This document shows, in pieces, positions 1-8,718 of a stretch of 64,000 bases of DNA (position 1 is the stretch's first letter; the number at the start of each line of letters is the position of its first letter). The position numbers were made by a program, and so were the translations under genes. Origin of the DNA: Acidimicrobiia bacterium (GTDB taxonomy: Bacteria; Actinomycetota; Acidimicrobiia; Acidimicrobiales; CATQHL01); contig VXNF01000014.1 in NCBI GenBank assembly GCA_009840735.1, positions 1 to 64,000 of the forward strand. Direction: 5' to 3'. The notes under the pieces were generated by a model that was not told the DNA's origin, did no database searches, and saw only the letters and a program-made list of their open reading frames with translations.

Positions 1-41
1 GCCTGGAGGTGGGGCCTGGAGGTGGGGCCTGGCGGGGCGGC

Positions 42-635
42 CTAACGGGTGTCGCGGGCGCTCTCGGACGCGGCCCGCTCGAGTCGGGCCAGGAAGCTTT
101 CGGTCTGGCCAGGGTCCTCTGGGGCGGGCCCATCGTCGCTGCTGTCGCCGGCACCGTCGCTGGCGCCCTCCTCGGGCCCGTCAGCTGCGCCCACGTCTGT
201 TCTCTCGCCTGGTCCCGCGTCGGGCGGAGGGACCGCGGGGACCGCGCCGTCGGGGTCATCCGCAGCCAGATCCTCGCCGGCCGGCCCCCCGCCAGCGTCG
301 AGCAGCTCCAACGCCTCAAGGAGCCCGCGGCGGCGCTCGGCAAGCGTCCGCTGCAAGTCCCGGATCGCCTCGGCCAGACCGTCACGGCGACTCTGCAGCT
401 CGGCGATCTCCGCCAGCGTGTCTTGGCGAACCTGATCGATAGCGGTGCGCGCCCGCTCGGCGGCCAGCGCCGCCAACGGCTCGCTTCGCTCGGCCACGAG
501 TTCGTCCAGAGCCTCGGCCGCCTCGCGCAGGAAGGCGTCCACCTCGGCGGCGTCATAGCCCCGGAATCGCTCGGTGAAGCGAACCTCGCGCAGCGTCTCG
601 GGAGAGAGTTCCACGAGCGCAACCGTAGTGCTCAC
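42..635 (-). CDS. divIVA: DivIVA domain-containing protein
   Basis: N-terminus ...PETLREVRFTERFRGYDAAEVDAFLREAAEALDEL matches the DivIVA/Wag31 N-terminal domain; located at the end of the dcw cluster after yggT/sepF. Confidence 0.85.
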   Translation of the reverse strand: MSTTVALVELSPETLREVRFTERFRGYDAAEVDAFLREAAEALDELVAERSEPLAALAAERARTAIDQVRQDTLAEIAELQSRRDGLAEAIRDLQRTLAERRRGLLEALELLDAGGGPAGEDLAADDPDGAVPAVPPPDAGPGERTDVGAADGPEEGASDGAGDSSDDGPAPEDPGQTESFLARLERAASESARDTR

Positions 636-693
636 CGGCCAGTCGACCCGGAATCCCCGTCGCAGATTCCAGCGGCCGATTCCCGCAGCAGAC

Positions 694-945
694 TCAGCAG
701 ATGCGCGCCCGGAGGTAGAACAGCACCACCATGACGATCGTGGGCGCGAAGTCGAGCGCCACCGCGCCCACCCGCAGCGGCCGCAGCAACCGGCGCAGCG
801 GACGCAGGATCGGGTCTGTGACCATCATGAGGCCCCCGGCGACGGTGGCGGCGGCGCCGTCGGGTCGGATCGGGAACCAGCTCAGCAGGGCGCGGGCCAA
901 GAACGCCAGCGCGTACAGCAGGAGAATCCAGCAGAGGACGACCAC
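694..945 (-). CDS. YggT family membrane protein
   Basis: 83 aa, two hydrophobic segments, ...ALLSWFPIRPDG...DPILRPLRRLLRPLR...LDFAPTIVMVVL typical of YggT; between sepF and divIVA. Confidence 0.88.
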   Translation of the reverse strand: MVVLCWILLLYALAFLARALLSWFPIRPDGAAATVAGGLMMVTDPILRPLRRLLRPLRVGAVALDFAPTIVMVVLFYLRARIC

Positions 946-963
946 GGCGCCGACCCGTGGGCC

Positions 964-1497
964 TCAGGCGTCAGCGGTCAGACTTCGTTCCTCGAGGGCC
1001 ACGCGCACGTCGCTGGGCGTGAGCAGGTAGACGCCCGGCGTCACCCGCTCCACCTGCCCGTCGAGGGCGTAGCAAAGCCCCGCGGCGAAATCCACCAGCC
1101 TGCGGCGCAGGTCGCTGTCGGCGTCTTGCAGGTTCACGATCACCGGCTGGCGCTGTTTGAAGTGGTCGCCGACTTCCTGGGCCTCGTCGAAGACTCCAGG
1201 CGACACCACGATCGGTCGGACAGCCGCTGTGGGCGGGCGAGGGCGCGCCACGCTGACCGCGGGCCGCAGCGTCGGTTCGGGAATGACCGGTTCCCCGGCG
1301 GGCGGCACGGCGGTCAGACCGCCGGGCTCGACGACTGGCGCCGGCTCGAGGGTCATCGGGCCACGCTCGTGGCTCGGCGCGCCGTAGGTATCGGTGCCGG
1401 CGTGGCCCCGAGCGGGCACGCCGAGATGGCCCGCGTACGGTTCTCCCTCGTCGGGCCCCAGGCCCAACCAGTTCACGAAGGATTTCAAGGCCGACAT
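964..1497 (-). CDS. sepF: Cell division protein SepF
   Basis: Starts MSALKSFVNWLGLGPDE; C-terminal ...VFDEAQEVGDHFKQRQPVIVNLQDADSDLRRRLVDFAAGLCYALDGQVERV typical of SepF; start trimmed from the longer ORF. Confidence 0.92.
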   Translation of the reverse strand: MSALKSFVNWLGLGPDEGEPYAGHLGVPARGHAGTDTYGAPSHERGPMTLEPAPVVEPGGLTAVPPAGEPVIPEPTLRPAVSVARPRPPTAAVRPIVVSPGVFDEAQEVGDHFKQRQPVIVNLQDADSDLRRRLVDFAAGLCYALDGQVERVTPGVYLLTPSDVRVALEERSLTADA

Positions 1498-1668
1498 GGG
1501 CTCTCCTCCAGAGATGTGCGGGCGATCCGCCCCGCCTCGGGTCCGGAGCGGCAACGCTTGCCGACGGCGGTCGGTCTCCGCGCACCGTCGGGGCGCGGCG
1601 TTGTCGTGGGCATATTCGTCACACCTCGCTGTCCGGGCCAGTCTAGTCCTCTCGGGAACCCCACGCCG

Positions 1669-2412
1669 TTACCGTTCATCCGCTGGGGGGTCGGCTGGGG
1701 GATCGGCTGGGAACCCGGCTGGGAACCCGGCTGGGAGATCCGCTGGGTCATCGGCTGCGGCATCATCGAGCAAGACACGCCCGAGTCGCAGCATGTTGGC
1801 GCCCTCTCGCACAGCCGCGGTGAAGTCGCCGCTGGTCCCCATGCTCCGCACCGGCAGGGCAAGCTCGTCAGCCAGGGCGCGGACCTGACGGAACTGGCGG
1901 CGCAGCGCCTCGTGACCTCCGGGCAGCGCCATGCACATGAGCCCGACAGGATGCAGCCCGCGGTCGGCGGCCTCGGCCACGAGGCGGCGCGCCGTCGCCT
2001 GATCGCACCCTCCCCGACCCGCTGTCGCCTGCTCGGTCACCTGCACAAGGATCTGCGCGCCCGGACTGTGCCGCGCGATCTCACTCAGCAGGCGGGAACG
2101 GTCGACGCTCTGCCACAGCTCGACGTGCGGCGCCAGACGGCGAACCTTGTTGGCCTGGAGGTTGCCGATGAAATGCCAGCGGGCCCCCGCCAGGCTCGGG
2201 GCCTTGTCGAGCAGTTCCTGCGCGTAGTTCTCGCCTAGCTCGTGCAGGCCTGCCGCCAAGGCCGCGGCGGCGCTGAGGCGGTCACGTCCTTTGGTCACCG
2301 CCACGATTCTGGTCGCGTCGGGGTCGCCGCCCGCCTCGGCGATCTGGGCGCGGATGCGCGCCAGGCCCCTCCGGACCTGCGTCGCGCGCCGGTTCAGCTG
2401 GCGCTGATCCAT
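1669..2412 (-). CDS. YggS family pyridoxal phosphate-dependent protein, with proline-rich repeat tail
   Basis: MDQRQLNRRATQVRRGLARIRAQIAEAGGDPDATRIVAVTKGR... ELGENYAQELLDKA ... WHFIGNLQANKVRRL ... LRLGRVLLDD. Confidence 0.9.
   Translation of the reverse strand: MDQRQLNRRATQVRRGLARIRAQIAEAGGDPDATRIVAVTKGRDRLSAAAALAAGLHELGENYAQELLDKAPSLAGARWHFIGNLQANKVRRLAPHVELWQSVDRSRLLSEIARHSPGAQILVQVTEQATAGRGGCDQATARRLVAEAADRGLHPVGLMCMALPGGHEALRRQFRQVRALADELALPVRSMGTSGDFTAAVREGANMLRLGRVLLDDAAADDPADLPAGFPAGFPADPPADPPADER
1681..1760. repeat. ~12-bp tandem repeat encoding the C-terminal PADx/PAGF tail of the YggS homologue
   Basis: + strand units around cggctgggaacc/cggctgggggat repeat about 6-7 times; encoded peptide (minus) PADDPADLPAGFPAGFPADPPADPPADER. 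Confidence 0.8.
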
Positions 2413-3065
2413 GCGGCTAGGACGTGACGCTCGGTCTCGCCGCGGGCTCGGTGCGAGTACCACAGCTCCGGCTCGCAGGAGGTGCAGCGGCCCGCCTCGG
2501 TGAGGTGTCCGACTCCGCTGCGCGCCAGCTCGGTCCGCACTGCGGCGGGGATGTCCAGCGCCGGTGTGCCCCAGGCGGTCCGCGCCGCCACTTGCGGGCC
2601 GAACCGCTCGACCATGTCCCCCAGCGGCTCCTGTCCGAACTCGTAGCACTCCGGGCCGATGCACGGTCCCACATAGGCGCTGAGCTGGCGCCCGCCGAGA
2701 CGCCGCACGGCCGCCGCCGCCTGCTCGAGCACGCCCGCGGCCAGTCCCCGCCACCCGGCATGGGCCACCGCCACGACGCCTTCGGCAGCCACGAGCGCCA
2801 CCGGGGCGCAGTCGGCGGTCCTGACTGTCAGCACCGCGCCGGGCGTGGCCGTGACCGCGGCGTCAGCAGCCGACCCGTCGGCGTCGCCGGGCGCCGTCAC
2901 CGTCACGACGCGCGCGCTGTGCTGCTGGCGGAGCTTTGTCCAGGTGCCCTCGGCCAGCGAGGCCTGCTGCTCAACCGAGCAGTCTGCGAAGTCGCCGTCT
3001 CGCCTGTCGCTGACTCGCACCTCGGCTCGTCCGCCGCCGTTCAACTCCAGCGTCAGCGCCAGCAC
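2394..3065 (-). CDS. pgeF: Polyphenol oxidase/laccase-domain (YfiH/PgeF) family protein
   Basis: LRQQHSARVV...RTADCAPVALVA...VAVAHAGWRGLAAGVLEQA...AYVGPCIGPECYEFG motifs; downstream of ftsZ as in many actinobacteria. Confidence 0.9.
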   Translation of the reverse strand: MLALTLELNGGGRAEVRVSDRRDGDFADCSVEQQASLAEGTWTKLRQQHSARVVTVTAPGDADGSAADAAVTATPGAVLTVRTADCAPVALVAAEGVVAVAHAGWRGLAAGVLEQAAAAVRRLGGRQLSAYVGPCIGPECYEFGQEPLGDMVERFGPQVAARTAWGTPALDIPAAVRTELARSGVGHLTEAGRCTSCEPELWYSHRARGETERHVLAAWISAS

Positions 3066-3078
3066 TGCCTGCCCGAAC

Positions 3079-4158
3079 TCACCGGAGAAACGACGGGATG
3101 TCCAACTCCAAGTCGTCGCTGGTCTCTGCGGCGGCTTCTTCGGCCTCGGCGAAGGGATCCGGCAAGCTGCGCCGAGCCGAGACAGCGTCCTCCCGTCGGC
3201 CTCCCGTCTCGTCCCAGCGCTCGAAACCGGCGGCGATCACCGTGACCCGCATCGACTCACCGAGCTGCTCGTCGATGACGGCGCCGAAAATGATGTTGGC
3301 GTCCTCGTGTGACACGCCTCCGATGACCTCGGCCGCTTGGGTGACCTCCAGCAGACCCATCTCGGAGTTGCCCGAGATCGTCAGCAACAGGCCGCGGGCG
3401 CCCTCGATGGAGGACTCGAGCAGCGGGCTGGCAATGGCTTTGCGGGCCGCGCTGGCGGCGCGGTCCTCACCCGAGGCGGTGCCGACGCCCATGAGGGCTG
3501 AGCCGGCGTCGGACAGCACGGCCCGCACGTCGGCGAAGTCGGTGTTGATCAGACCGGGCGTGGTGATGAGATCGGTGATCCCTTGCACGCCTTGCAGGAG
3601 CACATCGTCGGCCATCTGGAAGGCGTTAAGCAGGCTGGTGCTCTCCGAGACTTCGTTCAAGAGACGGTCGTTGGGGATCACGATCTGGGTGTCGACCTTC
3701 TCTTTGAGACGTTGGATGCCCTGCTCGGCCTGCACGGAGCGTTTGCGCCCCTCGAAGCGGAACGGACGGGTCACCACCGCGATGGTCAAGGCGCCCAGAT
3801 CTCGTCCGATCTCGGCAATGACCGGGGCGGCGCCGGTTCCGGTACCGCCGCCTTCGCCGGCGGTGATGAACACCATGTCAGCGCCGTCGAGCGCCTCCCG
3901 CAGCTGCTCGGTGGCGGCGTTGGCCGCCGTCTCACCGACCTCGGGATCGCTGCCGGCGCCGAGGCCCCGCGTCAGGTCGCGTCCGATGTCGATCTTGATG
4001 TCGGCGTCGCTCATGAGCAGGGTCTGCGCATCGGTGTTGACCGCCACGAACTCCACGCCGCGCAGTCCCGCCTCGATCATCCGGTTCACAGCGTTGACGC
4101 CGCCGCCGCCGACGCCGACGACCTTGATGACAGCCAAGTATTGATGTGGGGCGCTCAC
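3079..4158 (-). CDS. ftsZ: Cell division protein FtsZ
   Basis: [36 protein letters not shown] tubulin signature, C-terminal peptide [15 protein letters not shown] start preceded by GGGAGGAAG. Confidence 0.98.
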   Translation of the reverse strand: MSAPHQYLAVIKVVGVGGGGVNAVNRMIEAGLRGVEFVAVNTDAQTLLMSDADIKIDIGRDLTRGLGAGSDPEVGETAANAATEQLREALDGADMVFITAGEGGGTGTGAAPVIAEIGRDLGALTIAVVTRPFRFEGRKRSVQAEQGIQRLKEKVDTQIVIPNDRLLNEVSESTSLLNAFQMADDVLLQGVQGITDLITTPGLINTDFADVRAVLSDAGSALMGVGTASGEDRAASAARKAIASPLLESSIEGARGLLLTISGNSEMGLLEVTQAAEVIGGVSHEDANIIFGAVIDEQLGESMRVTVIAAGFERWDETGGRREDAVSARRSLPDPFAEAEEAAAETSDDLELDIPSFLR

Positions 4159-4249
4159 GGCTTCCTCCCGGTTTGCTGCGGCAAGGGCCGCCTGTTTCTC
4201 TCGGTGTCGCCCGGTCCGCGAGTCGCGACCGAGCTGATTGGGGACTGCC

Positions 4250-4268
4250 TCAAGTTCAACTTGAACTT
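4250..4268. promoter_or_regulatory. Perfect palindrome AAGTTCAA-C-TTGAACTT in an AT-rich island upstream of ftsZ
   Basis: + strand 4252-4268 aagttcaacttgaactt has 8-bp perfect arms around c4260; lies in the ftsQ-ftsZ intergenic gap. Confidence 0.55.
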
Positions 4269-4296
4269 TATATCAGCCTCTGGTATATGAAGAAGT

Positions 4297-5088
4297 CTAC
4301 TGACAAGGATTGTGCCGCGTCAACACTGGATTTCCGGGGGCACGCACGTCAAGAGTCGCCAAACAGCGCAGGTTCACCTGCTCCATGACAGTGTGGACGG
4401 CGAGCATCTTGGCACCGAGCCGCGAGCCGTCGCCGAGCAACACGCGTCCGGCGCCATGGAGGTTTAGCACGAAGCCGTCGGAACCGGCTTCGATTGCTCG
4501 AACCGCTGGCTTGACCGGGTCGTAGAGAGCGCTTGCGACAGCCACGGCACCGCGTTGGTCGGCATTCAACCAATCCCCCGGCGCAGCGTGAGCCACGTTC
4601 ATTCCCAATATCGGCACCATCCCTGCAGCGGGGTACGGCTCAAGCGCCAGCACGCGCCCGTCCTCCTCCACGACGGCCCAAGCGCCCGGAATCGCCACGG
4701 CCGCCGCGGCCGAGCGTTCGGTCACCGAGAACTGCACCGCTCCGTCCCAGGACTTCTTCGAGTATACGTCTTGCACCCACGGCAGCCGGGCGATACGAGT
4801 CCGGGCGGCGGCAAGGTCGAGGCCCAGCAACGGTTCACCGGCACGGATTCCCGACGCCGAAATTATCTCAGCAGCGTCGGTTGTTTTGGCGCCGCGCACT
4901 TCGAGACGGTCCACGTCGAGCATTTCGCTTCGCGTCACCAGATACCCGCAAACAAGCGCCAGTCCGACCGCCAGTGCCAGCCACAACAAGCGACGTCGGC
5001 GGGACTCTTGAAGTTGGGTGGCTGCATCCACCGCGGCGCGTCTCTGCGCGATCCGGGGATGGGTGAGGCCCGGGGCGTGAACGGTCAT
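4297..5088 (-). CDS. ftsQ: Cell division protein FtsQ (POTRA domain)
   Basis: One N-terminal TM, then LEVRGAKTTDAAEIISASGIRAGEPLLGLDLAAARTRIARLPWVQDVYSKKSW; position between murB and ftsZ. Confidence 0.92.
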   Translation of the reverse strand: MTVHAPGLTHPRIAQRRAAVDAATQLQESRRRRLLWLALAVGLALVCGYLVTRSEMLDVDRLEVRGAKTTDAAEIISASGIRAGEPLLGLDLAAARTRIARLPWVQDVYSKKSWDGAVQFSVTERSAAAAVAIPGAWAVVEEDGRVLALEPYPAAGMVPILGMNVAHAAPGDWLNADQRGAVAVASALYDPVKPAVRAIEAGSDGFVLNLHGAGRVLLGDGSRLGAKMLAVHTVMEQVNLRCLATLDVRAPGNPVLTRHNPCQ

Positions 5089-6152
5089 AGCTGTCTCCCT
5101 CGCGATTGCTCAAGGCCCATACCCTCCTGGTTCTGTCCCCCAGAATTTCGTTCTCCGATCCCCGCTCCCACATCGCCGGGTCCGTCGAATCCCAGGTCTC
5201 GCAAGCTGGGCTCGTCGAATCCCACGAGACAGGTCTCGTGGCGCAGCCGTATCCCGCTGTGGGACCGCACGCGGCGCGCCACTTCAGTCATGAGGGCCAG
5301 GACGTCACTAGCCGATCCCCCTAAGTCGGCTTGAATGAAGTTGGCGTGGACCGTGGACACCGCGGCGGAGCCGATCCGGAGCCCTTTGCAACCGGCGGCC
5401 TCCGCAAGTCGGCCCGCCGAATCGCCCGGGGGATTGGCGAATACCGATCCCGTATTCGCTCCGCCGGGCTGATGACGCCGCCGCCACGCAACGATCTGGC
5501 GGATCAGTTCTTCCTCGCGTTCTCGCTGGCTGGACCGGAGTTGGCATTCAACCTCAACTACAACGTGATGCCGTTGCAAAGCAGATGTGCGGTACCCGAG
5601 CGCCAGTTCCTCCAATGCAAACCGTCGCTGCCCTCCAGAGGCGAAGTCCGCAATGTCGGCCCAGCGCAGGACCTCGCGCATGTCCGAACCGTGACCCCCG
5701 GCGTTCATGCGTACCGCGCCGCCGACACTGCCAGGCACACCCACGGCCCAGCCGAGGCCACCCAGTCCCGCGGCGGCACAACGCCGCGCCAGCACCGGTA
5801 GGAGCGCGGCGGCGCCCGCGGTGACCGATGAGCCCTCGATGCGAGCCGCAGCGAACGCGCTCGTCAGGCGTAGCGCCACGCCCTCGAACCCGCTGTCCGC
5901 CACGAGCAGGTTCGAGCCGTTGCCGACCACGAGCACGTTCCAGCGCTCGACAGCCGCAAAGCCAGCGAGGCACCGAAGATCCGCCGCTGTACCCACCTCG
6001 ACGAGCAGTCGAGCGCAACCCCCGACGCGGTAGGTGCTTAGGGCACCGAGCGGGGCCTCGACAGCGACCCGACTGTCAGACAGGCGCGCAGCCAGCGACC
6101 GAGCCAGGCGCGGCCAGTCCGGCGCGGCGGGCGGGCGACCGTGTTCGGGCAT
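5085..6152 (-). CDS. murB: UDP-N-acetylmuramate dehydrogenase
   Basis: LSTYRVGGCARLLVEV...VVGNGSNLLVADSGFEGVALRL...GLGGLGWAVGVPGSVGGAVRMNAG...GSVFANPPGDSAGRLAEAAGCKG; start trimmed to MPEHGRP, ATG overlapping the murC end. Confidence 0.95.
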   Translation of the reverse strand: MPEHGRPPAAPDWPRLARSLAARLSDSRVAVEAPLGALSTYRVGGCARLLVEVGTAADLRCLAGFAAVERWNVLVVGNGSNLLVADSGFEGVALRLTSAFAAARIEGSSVTAGAAALLPVLARRCAAAGLGGLGWAVGVPGSVGGAVRMNAGGHGSDMREVLRWADIADFASGGQRRFALEELALGYRTSALQRHHVVVEVECQLRSSQREREEELIRQIVAWRRRHQPGGANTGSVFANPPGDSAGRLAEAAGCKGLRIGSAAVSTVHANFIQADLGGSASDVLALMTEVARRVRSHSGIRLRHETCLVGFDEPSLRDLGFDGPGDVGAGIGERNSGGQNQEGMGLEQSRGRQL

Positions 6153-7561
6153 CAGCCCAGCGCCTCGATCAATTCCGCCGGCAGGGTGGTCAGGTCGCCG
6201 GCGTTGAGGGTCAGGCACAGGTCGCCCGGTCGCAGCTCGCGCAGCAGGTAGCTGTGGAGGTCGCCGCGGTGGGGAAGCCAGGCGACGCGCTTGTAGGGCT
6301 CGGCCTCCAACAGAGCGTCGACGAGCAGTTTGCCGCTGACACCGGGCTGCGGCGGCTCGCCGGCGGCATAGACGTCGGTCAGCACGACGAGTTCGGCAGC
6401 GGCGAAAGCGGTGGCGAAGTCCCGCCACAGCGCCGCCGTTCGGGTGTAGCGGTGCGGTTGGTAGACGCACACGATCCGCCGCCAGCCCCCGGCTCGGGCC
6501 GCGGCGAGCACCGCGGCCACCTCGCCGGGCAGATGGGCATAGTCGTCGATGAAGGTGACCCCGGCGGCGGCGCCTCGAAATTCGTACCTGCGGGCGACTC
6601 CGCCGTAGTGAGCGAGAATCTGCGCGCTGCGGACCAACGGGACGCCCAGTTGCTCCGCGGCACCCATGGCTGCCGCCGCGTTGGCGGCGTTGTGCAGTCC
6701 CGGCACCGGGAGCCGCACCCGCACACGGTCTCCGCCCCGGCGGGCCAGCGTGAAGTCGACGGTGGAGCGTGCGCTCACCACGTCGTCGAGGCGCAGGCTC
6801 GCACCGTCTCCTGTTCCGTAGCTGAGCGCATCCGGGTGCCGCGCCGCGAACCGCGCGCCCCACGGATCGTCGGCGCAGACCATGGCGAACCCCGGCAGGC
6901 TCGCCAGGAAGTCCTCGAACGCCGCGTGCAGTCGCATGAGGCTGCGGTAGTGCTCCAGATGATCCGCTTCGACGCTCGTGACCACGGCCGCTTCGGGATC
7001 GAGTTGCAGGAAACTGCCGTCGCTCTCATCGGCCTCCACGACTAGCCATTCCCCGCCGGCCCACACCGCTCCGCTGCCGATCTCGTTGACGTCGCCGCCC
7101 ACGACGAAGGAGGGCCGACATCCGGCCTCATCAAGAATCAGGGCCAACATCGAGGAGGTCGTCGTCTTGCCGTGCGTGCCGGCGACGGCCAGGGTCCGTC
7201 GCAAGCGGCAGACGGCGGCCAGAATGTCGGCGCGGGAGCACACCGGGATGCCGGCGAGGCGAGCCGCGGCCACCTCGACGTTGCTGTCACCCACGGCGCT
7301 GGAGCGGGCGACGAAGTCGGGGCGTTGGCCCGTCGGCACCGCCGCGCCGGTCGTGGCGGGGTCGGTCACATGCTCGGCCCGGTGCCCCACCACCACACCG
7401 AGCCCGCGGGCCTCGAGACGCTCGAAGGCGACCGACGCCTTCAGGTCCGACCCGGTAACGAGGTGGCCGGCGTCGGCCAACACCGAGGCGATGGCGCTCA
7501 TGCCCGCCCCGCCGACACCCACTAGGTGAACGTGACGGCGACCGTCGAGAGACACGTTCAT
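6152..7561 (-). CDS. murC: UDP-N-acetylmuramate--L-alanine ligase
   Basis: VHLVGVGGAGMSAIASVLADAGHLVTGSDL ... AVAGTHGKTTTSSMLALIL ... HNAANAAAAMGAAEQLG ... FIDDYAHLPGEVAAVL. Confidence 0.97.
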   Translation of the reverse strand: MNVSLDGRRHVHLVGVGGAGMSAIASVLADAGHLVTGSDLKASVAFERLEARGLGVVVGHRAEHVTDPATTGAAVPTGQRPDFVARSSAVGDSNVEVAAARLAGIPVCSRADILAAVCRLRRTLAVAGTHGKTTTSSMLALILDEAGCRPSFVVGGDVNEIGSGAVWAGGEWLVVEADESDGSFLQLDPEAAVVTSVEADHLEHYRSLMRLHAAFEDFLASLPGFAMVCADDPWGARFAARHPDALSYGTGDGASLRLDDVVSARSTVDFTLARRGGDRVRVRLPVPGLHNAANAAAAMGAAEQLGVPLVRSAQILAHYGGVARRYEFRGAAAGVTFIDDYAHLPGEVAAVLAAARAGGWRRIVCVYQPHRYTRTAALWRDFATAFAAAELVVLTDVYAAGEPPQPGVSGKLLVDALLEAEPYKRVAWLPHRGDLHSYLLRELRPGDLCLTLNAGDLTTLPAELIEALG

Positions 7562-8718
7562 GGCGGCGATCCCTCGCCGGCTGCTGCGATCAACAGTGCC
7601 GCAACCCGCCCCGCGGCGTCTGGCTGGGCGAACCGGGCGGCCGCCGCTTGCATAGCCTCCAGCCGCGCCGGGTCGCCGAGGATGTCGGTGATCTCCGTGG
7701 CGAGGCGCTGTCCGTCGAGCTCGGACTCCGGGATCACGACCGCGGCACCCGCAGCGGCCAACGCCGCAGCGTTGGCGACCTGGTGGTCAGCACTGGCGCC
7801 CGCCATCGGCACCACCACTGCGGCCCGGCCGGCCGCTGCCGACTCGGCCAGCGCACTGCCGCCCGCTCGACTGACGACGAGGTCCGAAGCTGCCAGAGCC
7901 GCCGGCATGTCGTGCTCGTAGGCCAGGCGCTGGTAGTGGAGCCCCCGGTGCGGGTCCTGCGCTTCCGGCGAGGGTGCCTGATTCGCCCCAGCCTGGCCGA
8001 CGAGGTGACGCACCGTTACCTCGGAGCGGTCTTCCAGCAGAGCGCAAGCGCCGTCAACAGCCGCGTTGAGGCGCCTTGAGCCCTGCGACCCGCCGGTCAC
8101 CAGAACCAACCGGCGACTCTCAGCCACGCCGAGGGCGGCGCGGGCGGCGCTGCGCGCCTCGCCGCCGGCGGTGCCCTGCGGGGAGTCAGGGTGCATGCGA
8201 GCGATGGCCGCGCGCACCGGCAGTCCGGTCCGCACCGCACCCGCTAGGGCAGTGCCGTCGAAGGCGGTCGCGCAGGCTTTGGCCCAACGGGCGCTCAGCC
8301 GGTTGGCGGCGCCGGCCACAGCGTTGGCCTCCAGGACGACCACCGGGACGCCCCGCAGCCGGGCTGCTATCGCGCAGGCGGCGCTGACGTAGCCACCCTG
8401 GGCCAACACCACCTTGGGCGAGGTCCGCGCCAGCACCCCCCAGCACTGCCAGACGCCGCACGCCAGGGCGCAGGCCGCCCGCAGATTAGCCGCCGCGATG
8501 CGGCGCTGGAAGCCGCGGGCGCAGATCCCCGTCGCCGCGAATCCGGCGGCGGCAACAACCTCGGAGTCAAGCCGACGCCGGCTCACGACGAAGTGGAGCT
8601 CCGCCCGTCCTGCGTCAGCCAGCGCCTCGGCGACGGCCAGTCCGGGATAGATGTGCCCCCCGGTTCCGCCGCCTGCGATGACCGCCCAGGCGGGCCCGCG
8701 GCAGCCCGTGGCGGTCAT
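7558..8718 (-). CDS. murG: UDP-N-acetylglucosamine--N-acetylmuramyl-(pentapeptide) pyrophosphoryl-undecaprenol GlcNAc transferase
   Basis: VIAGGGTGGHIYPGLAVAEAL ... VLAQGGYVSAACAIAARLRGVPVVVLEANAVAGAANRL ... LVTGGSQGSRRLNAAV ... DLVVSRAGGSALAE; start trimmed. Confidence 0.95.
   Translation of the reverse strand: MTATGCRGPAWAVIAGGGTGGHIYPGLAVAEALADAGRAELHFVVSRRRLDSEVVAAAGFAATGICARGFQRRIAAANLRAACALACGVWQCWGVLARTSPKVVLAQGGYVSAACAIAARLRGVPVVVLEANAVAGAANRLSARWAKACATAFDGTALAGAVRTGLPVRAAIARMHPDSPQGTAGGEARSAARAALGVAESRRLVLVTGGSQGSRRLNAAVDGACALLEDRSEVTVRHLVGQAGANQAPSPEAQDPHRGLHYQRLAYEHDMPAALAASDLVVSRAGGSALAESAAAGRAAVVVPMAGASADHQVANAAALAAAGAAVVIPESELDGQRLATEITDILGDPARLEAMQAAAARFAQPDAAGRVAALLIAAAGEGSPP

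Noticed and set aside
574-2238. Long plus-strand ORF (554 aa) antisense to yggS/sepF/yggT
   Set aside because: GC-rich shadow ORF; minus-strand frames are recognisable families, and the plus translation is low-complexity (R/H/Q/P-rich) with no domain.
3079-5088. Absence of ftsA beside ftsZ as an anomaly
   Set aside because: Actinobacteria typically lack FtsA and use SepF, which is present here.
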